Origin: an uncultured Carnobacterium sp.
GTDB lineage: Bacteria; Bacillota; Bacilli; Lactobacillales; Aerococcaceae
DNA length: 5,664 bases
Direction of reading: 5' to 3'
NCBI GenBank assembly: GCA_905371865.1
Contig: CAJPNA010000097.1
Coordinates: forward strand, 1-5,664
Shown here: positions 1 through 5,622 of the stretch, in pieces
Position numbering within the stretch: position 1 is the first letter of the stretch
How the letters are laid out: every line of letters begins with the position of its first letter
Translations under genes and position numbers: made by a program
The notes under the pieces: generated by a model
Databases searched by the model: none
Seen by the model: only the letters and a program-made list of their open reading frames with translations
What the model was told of the DNA's origin: nothing

Positions 1-729
1 AAAAAACTAGCTCATTTTCTTTTTAAGAAAACCATTCTCTCTTCTATGAGAGTCTCTACTCAATCGGAAAGTCGCAAGAAAACCATTCTTAAATTATTAG
101 AGAATATGTTGGATTATTTCTTATATTTCATTTTGATCTATTGGATTCTTTCGATTATCGGAGTACCAATTTCTAGTTTACTAGCAGGTGCCGGAATTGC
201 TGGGGTTGCTTTAGGACTAGGAGCACAAGGTTTCTTATCAGATGTCATCAATGGATTGTTTATCTTAATGGAACGTCAATTTGAAGTCGGGGATGCTGTT
301 TTAATTAATACTATTTCTGGGACGATTGCAAGCGTTGGCGTTCGTACAACCCAAGTTCGAGGATATGATGGAACACTGCATTACATTCCCAATCGCAACA
401 TTACCATCGTTAGTAACCAGTCTAGAGGAAATATGAGAGCTTTAATCGAACTTCCACTCAATAGTAATGTTGATTTAAAAACGGTCTATGAAACCATCGA
501 AGCCGTTAATACTCGATATGCTAAATCGGATGAGGCTCTAGCTTCTGCCCCAAATATTGTGGGCCCTCAGACAAAACCAACTGGACAATTTGTCTTCACG
601 ATTTCCATCATGACAAAGAACGGATTACAACATGCGACTTATCAAAAATACTTAACCTTATATCAAGAAGCATTATTAAAAAAAGGAATCGACCTTTCGA
701 CTCCAACGTTTCCCTATCTGACAAAATAA
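1..729 (+). CDS. MscS-family mechanosensitive ion channel (5' partial)
   Basis: Small-conductance mechanosensitive channel of the cytoplasmic membrane. The family opens under membrane tension to release ions and solutes during hypo-osmotic shock. The frame is open from base 1 with no stop before the ATG at 46, so the true start lies outside the window and that ATG is internal; 242 codons are visible. Counting codons from base 1, a hydrophobic span lies at about 37-54. It is followed by the Gly/Ala-rich pore helix at about 60-80 (AGAGIAGVALGLGAQGF), then the family-typical stretch ending in FEVGD, which leads into the cytoplasmic beta domain. The remaining C-terminal part is the cytoplasmic cage region. 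Usual Firmicute members are about 270-290 residues, so perhaps 30-50 residues, including the first membrane helix, are missing. It converges on the cbpB-like gene. Family assignment is firm; the exact paralogue is not determined. Confidence 0.93.
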   Translation, partial: KKLAHFLFKKTILSSMRVSTQSESRKKTILKLLENMLDYFLYFILIYWILSIIGVPISSLLAGAGIAGVALGLGAQGFLSDVINGLFILMERQFEVGDAVLINTISGTIASVGVRTTQVRGYDGTLHYIPNRNITIVSNQSRGNMRALIELPLNSNVDLKTVYETIEAVNTRYAKSDEALASAPNIVGPQTKPTGQFVFTISIMTKNGLQHATYQKYLTLYQEALLKKGIDLSTPTFPYLTK

Positions 730-758
730 AAGAAGGCGAAAAATTTTCGCCTTCTTTT
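728..758. terminator. bidirectional Rho-independent terminator between convergent genes
   Basis: A 13-bp perfect stem (728-740 with 746-758, AAAAGAAGGCGAA and its complement) closes a 5-base loop. Its A-rich left arm and T-rich right arm give a U-tract on either strand. It starts inside the TAA stop of the MscS gene and ends one base before the stop codon of the CBS-domain gene at 759. It should therefore terminate both convergent transcripts. Confidence 0.9.
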
Positions 759-1223
759 TTATTTTTCAACTAAATCAAATTCTCTAGTTAATTCATGAAC
801 CATGAAATTAATGCGTTTCAACACTTCTTTTCTGGTTACAATCCCTAAAAATTCTTGGTTTTCATTCGTAATACAAATAAAACTTTGATCCACCAAATCC
901 CTCAATACGTCTTCCATATCTGTATCAACGAAAATCGTTGGAAACTCCGTCTTCATGACATCACGAACTTTATACTTACTGAGTTGATTCATATGAATTT
1001 GCTCGACTCCAGTAATCTTTTGCAAAATCATCGCTAAAGACACTAAGCCTACAATTTGATTTTCTTTATTCAAAACAGGGATTAAAGAATATCGTACATT
1101 CGTAAGAACTAACATGGCATGCTCTAATGTATGGTCTTCTTGTAGAATCGCTACATTCTCAGCATCAATAAAGAGCTGCTCTCGATTTTCCAATAATAAT
1201 TCTTGTATTCTCTTATGAATCAA
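759..1223 (-). CDS. cbpB: two-CBS-domain protein, CbpB/DarB-like (probable c-di-AMP-binding regulator)
   Basis: A 154-residue soluble protein made almost only of two CBS domains, about residues 18-72 and 84-140. Family-typical stretches are the end of CBS1 (SLIPVLN, then IVGLVS) and of CBS2 (FLGIVTRKEVL, with T130-R131). Length and layout match B. subtilis DarB (YkuL) and streptococcal CbpB. DarB binds cyclic di-AMP and, when free of it, binds the (p)ppGpp synthetase Rel; the same role here is an inference. The start is TTG (1221-1223): a perfect GGAAGGAGGT lies seven bases upstream, and the first in-frame ATG would be residue 37, inside CBS1. It is the last gene of the murI operon and overlaps the phosphoesterase gene by 11 bases, which suggests translational coupling. 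Transcription ends at the shared hairpin 728-758. Confidence 0.85.
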   Translation of the reverse strand: MIHKRIQELLLENREQLFIDAENVAILQEDHTLEHAMLVLTNVRYSLIPVLNKENQIVGLVSLAMILQKITGVEQIHMNQLSKYKVRDVMKTEFPTIFVDTDMEDVLRDLVDQSFICITNENQEFLGIVTRKEVLKRINFMVHELTREFDLVEK

Positions 1224-1761
1224 GAGTATAACCTCCTTCCGGGCTCCAAGTATAGTTTAAAACTAAATCATCTAATACTTCATGCTTCGTCGTATAATAC
1301 GTTAAACGAATTTGTTCTTTTGATAAAATCTCTAATACAGCATAGCTCGCAGTTCCTGCATAAGTCCCTCTTGGAAAATTCGTCGATCCTGAATTAATAC
1401 ATAAAACTCCGTCAACAGTCTCTGCATTTAGCTTATGAGTGTGTCCGTACAAAGCAATACTAGCTCCTTTTTCTTTAGCCATGTTTGCTAAATACTCTCT
1501 ACCAGCATTTACATATTGATGATGCCCATGAGTGACAAAAAACGTAATCCCTTCTACTTCAAAAACCTCAAACTCAGGATACTCCATATCATAATCACAA
1601 TTCCCTGTGACTCTTAAACAATGAGATAATAATTCATCCTTATAGGGAAACTCAGAATCCCCAGTATGAACAAAAGTTACTTTTTCTCCAGAAAAATGAT
1701 CAAAAATTTTCCGAAGTGTCAACTCTTGACCATGATTATCACTGACAATGACTATTTTCAT
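1213..1761 (-). CDS. YfcE/MJ0936-family metallophosphoesterase
   Basis: A 182-residue cytoplasmic phosphoesterase of the calcineurin-like fold, related to B. subtilis YsnB and E. coli YfcE. All metal-binding motifs are present: D8 and H10 (SDNHG), D35 (HTGDSE), N54 (GNCD), H78 (THGHH) and H107/H109 (GHTH). The family binds two divalent metals and cleaves phosphodiesters or phosphomonoesters in vitro; its physiological substrate is not settled. The frame is open to 1806, but the start at 1761 is chosen because it begins the canonical MKIVIVSDNHG. A GGAGG lies seven bases upstream, and the ATG overlaps the stop of the preceding gene as ATGA (1758-1761), a typical coupled junction. In Firmicutes this gene commonly follows the RdgB-type pyrophosphatase gene, as here. 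An upstream start would add 15 residues unlike the family. Confidence 0.92.
   Translation of the reverse strand: MKIVIVSDNHGQELTLRKIFDHFSGEKVTFVHTGDSEFPYKDELLSHCLRVTGNCDYDMEYPEFEVFEVEGITFFVTHGHHQYVNAGREYLANMAKEKGASIALYGHTHKLNAETVDGVLCINSGSTNFPRGTYAGTASYAVLEILSKEQIRLTYYTTKHEVLDDLVLNYTWSPEGGYTLDS
1231..1240 (-). promoter_or_regulatory. ribosome binding site fixing the TTG start of the CBS-domain gene
   Basis: On the minus strand this reads GGAAGGAGGT, seven bases before TTG at 1223. It lies inside the last codons of the upstream phosphoesterase gene. Its strength and spacing are the main reason for accepting a TTG start. Confidence 0.85.
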
Positions 1762-3206
1762 TCTGTTTCCTCCACAGCTCCTAAAGAGTTTGTCCATCGT
1801 TCCCATTTTTCAACCAGTATTTCAATCGCTTTTGCACGGTGGCTAATTTTATTTTTGATATCCATTCCGAGTTCCGCAAATGTTTTTTGATACTCTGGCA
1901 CTAAAAATAATGGATCATAACCAAATCCACTGTCTCCTGACGGTAAAGTGGCAATTTCTCCGTGACATTCTGCCTCTACCACAAGAGATTCCTGAAACGG
2001 CGCTGATAACACTAAACAACATGTGAAATGAGCTGCCCTTTCCTTGCCTTTAAGTCCACCTAGTTCTGATAACAGTTTGGCATTATTAGCTGCATCATTC
2101 TTTTCTTCTCCTGCAAATCTTGCTGAATATACTCCAGGAAGTCCTTCTAGGGCATCTACACAAAGCCCTGAATCATCTGCCAAAACAATTGTTTGTAAAG
2201 CATTCGCAATCGTTTCTGCTTTCAGTCTCGCATTTTCCTCAAAAGTCCCTCCTGTTTCTTCTACTTCATCTAATTCTGGGAAATCTTTTAAGGTTTTAAC
2301 CTTATAGCCCTTTGGTTCAAAAATTTTGGCAAACTCTTTTGCTTTTCCAATATTATTCGTTGCAATAACAATTTCTTTTTCAAGTTGAAGAAGCGTTATT
2401 TTTTCCTCTAAAGTCACTGTCTTCACCTCTAATCCTTTTCTATGGAGCCAATTCTCAGCAATCTCTTCAAAAAGTGTTGCATCTCCCGTTGTATAAATTT
2501 CTAAAGTAGGATTTGGATTCGTTTCAGGAGTTTCACTGAGTTTACAATAATCTAAAAGAGCACTCACACTTGAAACAGTTTCTGCACCTGAATCAATTAA
2601 GGAAACATGATTTCCTACGACTTTTTGAATCGTTTTTCTTAAAAGCGGATAATGTGTACAACCCAAAATTACTGTATCTACATTGGTACCTTCTAACGGT
2701 TTGAGGGTTTCATTTACAATCTCCCAAGCTTCAGGCGTGTCCGATTGATTATTTTCGACAAGGGGAACAAAGTTTGGACAAGCAATATCAAATACTTGAA
2801 TGTTCTTATTCTTATCATGCATTGTTTTTGGATACACTTTACTTGAAATCGTAGCATTGGTACCCAGTACTCCGATTCGGTCATTAGATGTTTGCTTGAT
2901 GGCTGCCAAGCTTCCTGGTTGAATCACTCCCACCACTGGAATCTCTAATGTTTGTTGCAATTCCTCTAAGACGACTGCTGTAGCCGTATTACAGGCAATA
3001 ACCAGCATTTTTATATTCTTTTGCAGTAAAAATTGCACCATTTCCAACGTATATTGGCGAATCTCTTCTTTCGGTCTTGTCCCATATGGGCAACGAGCGG
3101 AATCTCCTAAGAAGATCATTGATTCGTTTGGTAATTGTTTTAACGCCTCTTTGAGAACCGTTAAGCCTCCCACTCCAGAATCAATAAATCCAATTGGTCT
3201 TTTCAT
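1758..3206 (-). CDS. murI-rdgB: fused glutamate racemase / XTP-dITP pyrophosphatase (MurI-RdgB)
   Basis: One uninterrupted 482-residue reading frame encodes two enzymes. Residues 1 to about 268 are glutamate racemase, which makes D-glutamate for peptidoglycan. The motif IGFIDSGVGGLTV is at 5-17, and the two catalytic cysteines are C72 (ACNTAT) and C183 (GCTHYPL). Residues about 277-475 are the Ham1/RdgB pyrophosphatase, which hydrolyses dITP and XTP to monophosphates and keeps deaminated purines out of nucleic acids. It shows TNNIGKAKE at 283-291, ETGGTFEENA at 317-326, ADDSGL at 343-348, SGFGYDPLF at 426-434 and SHRA at 455-458. Each half has its family's usual length, so neither looks degraded. 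In B. subtilis the two are separate neighbouring genes (racE, ysnA). Related fused forms probably exist in other Lactobacillales, but I cannot check. It is the first gene of a three-gene operon, with a modest AGAGAGG ribosome site ten bases upstream. Confidence 0.94.
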   Translation of the reverse strand: MKRPIGFIDSGVGGLTVLKEALKQLPNESMIFLGDSARCPYGTRPKEEIRQYTLEMVQFLLQKNIKMLVIACNTATAVVLEELQQTLEIPVVGVIQPGSLAAIKQTSNDRIGVLGTNATISSKVYPKTMHDKNKNIQVFDIACPNFVPLVENNQSDTPEAWEIVNETLKPLEGTNVDTVILGCTHYPLLRKTIQKVVGNHVSLIDSGAETVSSVSALLDYCKLSETPETNPNPTLEIYTTGDATLFEEIAENWLHRKGLEVKTVTLEEKITLLQLEKEIVIATNNIGKAKEFAKIFEPKGYKVKTLKDFPELDEVEETGGTFEENARLKAETIANALQTIVLADDSGLCVDALEGLPGVYSARFAGEEKNDAANNAKLLSELGGLKGKERAAHFTCCLVLSAPFQESLVVEAECHGEIATLPSGDSGFGYDPLFLVPEYQKTFAELGMDIKNKISHRAKAIEILVEKWERWTNSLGAVEETE

Positions 3207-3239
3207 ATTTTGCCAACCTCTCTATCTTTTGTCTTCTAT

Positions 3240-3271
3240 AGTATACCATAGTTCAAACCTGGCTGATTCAA
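3240..3271 (-). promoter_or_regulatory. candidate extended -10 promoter of the murI operon
   Basis: On the minus strand the sequence TATGGTATACT contains TATACT (3245-3240) preceded by TG one base away, an extended -10 element. The best -35-like match is TTGAAT (3271-3266), but its 20-base spacer is too long, so recognition would rest mainly on the extended -10. It lies 34 bases upstream of the murI ATG, leaving room for a short leader with the AGAGAGG site. It is outside the palindromic element at 3320-3555. Confidence 0.55.
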
Positions 3272-3319
3272 AAGTGGTTCGTATTATGAAAAAGTTAATC
3301 AAAGAGAAGACCCCTTCGG

Positions 3320-3555
3320 TGTTTGAATGAAAAGGCTTTGGAGGGTCTACACTGCGTGCCTTTATCGGATATCTTCATAGTGTTTGTAATAGCTGTAGCG
3401 GTTCGAGCCGTGGTCTCTCACCTACTGAGCTCAAACCAGTAGTAAGGAATAAATTCCTAACTACTGCTAATTCACATCAGTTACACTCGCTATTACTCAC
3501 ACTATAGAATCCGATAGGCCCTCCGTTTGACTCCTCCGACCTTTTCATTCAAACA
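3320..3555. repeat. nested inverted-repeat element, candidate structured RNA or MITE-like sequence
   Basis: No gene is visible between 3207 and 3662; this element fills most of the gap. Its ends form a perfect 16-bp inverted repeat (TGTTTGAATGAAAAGG at 3320-3335 against 3540-3555). Pairing continues inward in register. GGAGG 3340-3344 pairs with 3533-3537, and TATCGGAT 3363-3370 with 3509-3516. ATAGTGT 3377-3383 pairs with 3499-3505, and GTAATAGC 3386-3393 with 3489-3496. TGTA 3394-3397 may pair with 3482-3485. The inner part holds a separate hairpin, 3437-3450 with 3453-3466, and a small CGG/CCG hairpin at 3399-3410. It looks richer in G+C than the flanking genes (27 of 50 in 3311-3360). No open frame of useful size, no clear promoter and no clear own terminator were found, so transcription and strand are unknown. 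I could not match it to a known RNA family. Confidence 0.8.
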
Positions 3556-3625
3556 ATGGTGCTCATAACGTTTTGCAATACGACCAGGTGACTAAAAAAG
3601 AAAGGGGAGAAACCTCCGCACTAAA

Positions 3626-3652
3626 CAAAAAAAACTCCTGCTATGCAGAAGT
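3626..3652 (-). terminator. Rho-independent terminator of the GntR-ABC operon
   Basis: On the minus strand ACTTCTGC (3652-3645), loop ATA and GCAGGAGT (3641-3634) form an 8-bp stem with one G-U pair, followed by eight T residues (3634-3627). It begins 11 bases past the stop codon of the permease gene. Read on the plus strand the G-U pair becomes a C-A mismatch, so it favours the minus direction. It should separate this operon from the murI operon downstream. Confidence 0.85.
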
Positions 3653-3662
3653 TCTCGTTTTT

Positions 3663-4391
3663 TTATGCTACGTTTGGATCTTTACTTTGATGTTTTCTAG
3701 TTACTAATATTAAGAGAACGATTACTACTAAGAAAGTTGTTGAAATGGCCCATCCAGGGTTTTCGTTGATAGATTTTCCTAGTTGAATGATAAATTTAAC
3801 AAAATCTGGTAATTCCTTTCCTTGATGACTCACTCCACTGATTATAATACCCATTAATAAAGTAACTCCCCCAAGTGCGAATAGTCCTGTTTTTAATGGC
3901 ATTTTATTCATGACAATCCCAATCACATTTGCAATCAGATGAATCAATAATACTTGTGCAAAGAAAGCTGCAATACTTAAGAATAGATTTTCACGATTAT
4001 ACAAAGTACTTAGCCTTGATTCAATTTTGATCGTATTGAATACTGTGATTCCATCTCTAAGTGGTAACAATACGCTGAAGAAGAATGTTAAAATGAGTGA
4101 ATCGACAATTGTTTGAATGAACAGACTTTGAATTTGTTCATTTCTCGTTAATCCTAATTGGCTTTCTAGGCGGAATTGTTCAATGATATAAGCAATTCCG
4201 ATAATTAAAATAATGAGTCCGACTTCATTATCAAAATAAATTGGGAAATAGACTCCAAATGAAGTAAAATCTCCATTTGCAAATATCTTCATGAATAAGC
4301 CTGCGAAAACCCACCAAATTCCTAAAAAGATTAAAATCGATTTCCATCTTTTCACTAGCCCCATGCTAACAACTGATACTAAACGGTCCAT
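3663..4391 (-). CDS. ABC transporter membrane protein, six predicted spans
   Basis: A 242-residue integral membrane protein, probably the permease partner of the ATPase encoded just upstream. Hydrophobic spans (numbered from the chosen start) lie at about 18-37, 57-71, 92-110, 136-161, 169-187 and 215-231. The tail after the last span is short and basic (TRKHQSKDP). The sequence LGLTRNEQ after span 2 resembles the 'G-x-T-R' turn seen in ABC-2-type permeases. There is no signal peptide or extracellular domain. Two starts are possible. ATG at 4400 would leave only one base after the AAAGGAG ribosome site, which is too close. ATG at 4391 lies ten bases after it and one base past the ATPase stop codon, so it is preferred; the alternative adds three residues (MNK). 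The substrate cannot be told from sequence. Confidence 0.82.
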   Translation of the reverse strand: MDRLVSVVSMGLVKRWKSILIFLGIWWVFAGLFMKIFANGDFTSFGVYFPIYFDNEVGLIILIIGIAYIIEQFRLESQLGLTRNEQIQSLFIQTIVDSLILTFFFSVLLPLRDGITVFNTIKIESRLSTLYNRENLFLSIAAFFAQVLLIHLIANVIGIVMNKMPLKTGLFALGGVTLLMGIIISGVSHQGKELPDFVKFIIQLGKSINENPGWAISTTFLVVIVLLILVTRKHQSKDPNVA

Positions 4392-4392
4392 C

Positions 4393-5244
4393 TTATTCAT
4401 TCTCCTTTCGAGTAATTGAAATAAAGTAATCTTGCAATGTTAATGGTGAAAAATCTAATCCTTGAGGAGTCTCCCCTTTTTTGCCAATCACTACTGCACG
4501 AGTGATATTTCCAATTTGTTCGGTTTCTTGTACATTCTTATCTGCGACAAATTCTTGAACTAGGCTTGTAGCACCGCTAACAACATATCCTTTTCCAAGG
4601 ACCTCTTCCACCATCACTTCCTCTGTAACCACACCATCTTTAATAACGATGACTTTTTCAAGAATTGAAGCAACTTCTTCGATTAAATGAGTTGCAATAA
4701 CAAATGTTCGTGGATTTCTTGCATAAGCTTCCAGCAATTTTTTGTTAAAAATATGACGATGATTCGCGTCTAATCCTAGTACTGGTTCATCCATAAAGAT
4801 GTACTCACTAGGATTACAAAGCGCTAGGATAATTTTCATAATGCTTTGATATCCAGTAGAAGCTTTTGAAAATCTTTCTTTCACATTGACTCCAAAGACT
4901 TTAATTAATTCTTCTGCAAAGTCACTGTCGAATTCCGGATAAGTTCTTTTATAAATAGATAATAAATCTTTAAATTTATATTCTTTTGGAAACCAATTTT
5001 CTGTACTCGATAAGTACACTTGATGCATTGCCCTTGGAGTTTTATGAAGATCCACGCCATCAAGGGTGATGTCTCCGCTTGTCTTTTCGATACGGCGAGC
5101 AATCATATTTAAAACCGTACTCTTTCCAGCTCCATTTCGACCTAATAGGCCAATAATACTCTGCGGTTCAATCGTAAAATCGACCCCTTTTACAGCTTCT
5201 TTATTGAAATACTTCTTTCTTAACCCTTTCACTTGGATTGTCAT
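4393..5244 (-). CDS. ABC transporter ATP-binding protein of the GntR-linked type
   Basis: A 283-residue cytoplasmic ATPase that should power the membrane protein encoded downstream. Walker A is GRNGAGKST at 35-43, Walker B is YIFMDEP at 148-154, the D-loop is GLD at 157-159 and the switch histidine is H186 (ATHLIEE). The signature is degenerate: STGYQ at 129-133 replaces LSGGQ. No glutamine is evident at the Q-loop, where the sequence is LSSTENWF at 78-85, with E82 a likely substitute. Residues about 215-283 form a C-terminal extension typical of this group. It starts at an ATG overlapping the repressor stop codon as ATGA (5241-5244), with AAGGAGGG eight bases upstream. Being encoded right after a YtrA-type GntR protein suggests an exporter or envelope-stress role, as for B. 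subtilis Ytr. That is inference, and the substrate is unknown. Confidence 0.9.
   Translation of the reverse strand: MTIQVKGLRKKYFNKEAVKGVDFTIEPQSIIGLLGRNGAGKSTVLNMIARRIEKTSGDITLDGVDLHKTPRAMHQVYLSSTENWFPKEYKFKDLLSIYKRTYPEFDSDFAEELIKVFGVNVKERFSKASTGYQSIMKIILALCNPSEYIFMDEPVLGLDANHRHIFNKKLLEAYARNPRTFVIATHLIEEVASILEKVIVIKDGVVTEEVMVEEVLGKGYVVSGATSLVQEFVADKNVQETEQIGNITRAVVIGKKGETPQGLDFSPLTLQDYFISITRKENE
4402..4408 (-). promoter_or_regulatory. ribosome binding site deciding the permease start
   Basis: AAAGGAG on the minus strand, inside the last codons of the ATPase gene. It is one base from the ATG at 4400 but ten bases from the ATG at 4391, so it argues for the shorter protein. Confidence 0.65.
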
Positions 5245-5609
5245 TTTAGGAACCCTCCTTCGATAATTTTAACTAATTCTTCTTTTGTAATTCCTAGTGC
5301 TTGCGCTTCTTTTAAAAAATTTGGGACCATCTGATTCGCAAATTCATTTTGCTTTTTGCTTAGAATAATTTTTCTCGCCCCTTCTGCTACAAACGTTCCA
5401 AGGCCTCTTCTTTTTTCTAATACTTGTTCGCTCACGAGTAAGTTCATTCCTTTCAATACGGTTGCTGGATTGATTTGATACCCTGTGGAAATCTCAGTTG
5501 TCGACGGTACTTGATCTCCTTCTTTGTAGATTTCATGGAAGATTTCTTCTTCTAGTTGATTGGCTACTTGTTGAAATAACGGGATATCACTTTGAAAATC
5601 AAATTTCAT
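5241..5609 (-). CDS. GntR-family (YtrA-type) transcriptional regulator
   Basis: A 122-residue DNA-binding regulator. The N-terminal winged helix-turn-helix spans about residues 9-75. Family landmarks are IPLFQQVANQLEEEI at 9-23, EGDQVPSTTEI at 30-40, the recognition-helix region INPATVLKGMNLL at 46-58 and the wing RRGLGTFV at 67-74. Only a short helical tail (about 80-122) follows. The protein therefore lacks the large effector domain of FadR or HutC types and fits the YtrA subfamily. Such proteins usually repress their own operon, which encodes an ABC transporter, and in B. subtilis YtrA responds to cell-wall antibiotics. Both points are family knowledge, not shown here. The start is firm: AAGGAGGT lies at 5615-5622, five bases upstream. 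It is the first gene of a three-gene operon, and its promoter probably lies at or beyond the window edge. Confidence 0.92.
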   Translation of the reverse strand: MKFDFQSDIPLFQQVANQLEEEIFHEIYKEGDQVPSTTEISTGYQINPATVLKGMNLLVSEQVLEKRRGLGTFVAEGARKIILSKKQNEFANQMVPNFLKEAQALGITKEELVKIIEGGFLK

Positions 5610-5614
5610 AACGC

Positions 5615-5622
5615 ACCTCCTT
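5615..5622 (-). promoter_or_regulatory. ribosome binding site of the GntR gene
   Basis: A perfect AAGGAGGT on the minus strand, five bases from the ATG at 5609. The remaining bases up to 5664 are leader sequence; I see no convincing -10/-35 pair in them. Confidence 0.8.

Noticed and set aside
1762..1806. Upstream start for the phosphoesterase at 1806
   Set aside because: It would add 15 residues before the canonical MKIVIVSDNHG, and the ATG at 1761 has its own GGAGG and an ATGA junction.
855..2307. Plus-strand open frames opposite the CBS, phosphoesterase and pyrophosphatase genes
   Set aside because: They lie antisense to well-supported genes, show no recognisable domains, and read like mirror-frame composition artefacts.
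3394..3415. GGTTCGAGCC, resembling the T-loop of a tRNA or tmRNA
   Set aside because: The flanking bases do not form a five-pair T stem, and no acceptor, D or anticodon arm or CCA end could be laid out on either strand.
3310..3565. Target-site duplication flanking the palindrome
   Set aside because: The bases just outside both the 3320/3555 ends and the possible outer ends show no matching direct repeat, so insertion is not demonstrated.
3301..3600. T-box or other known riboswitch upstream of murI or in the gap
   Set aside because: No T-box GGTGG(T)ACCGCG-like core, AAAGAGGG-like context with an antiterminator, or other recognised aptamer core was found. The murI promoter also lies between the element and murI.
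3207..3662. Small protein gene in the intergenic gap
   Set aside because: No frame of useful length with a start and ribosome site was seen on either strand; the paired structure better explains the sequence.
4905..5266. Overlapping open frames on both strands within the ABC ATPase gene
   Set aside because: They are out of frame with a gene carrying intact Walker motifs and have no family features.
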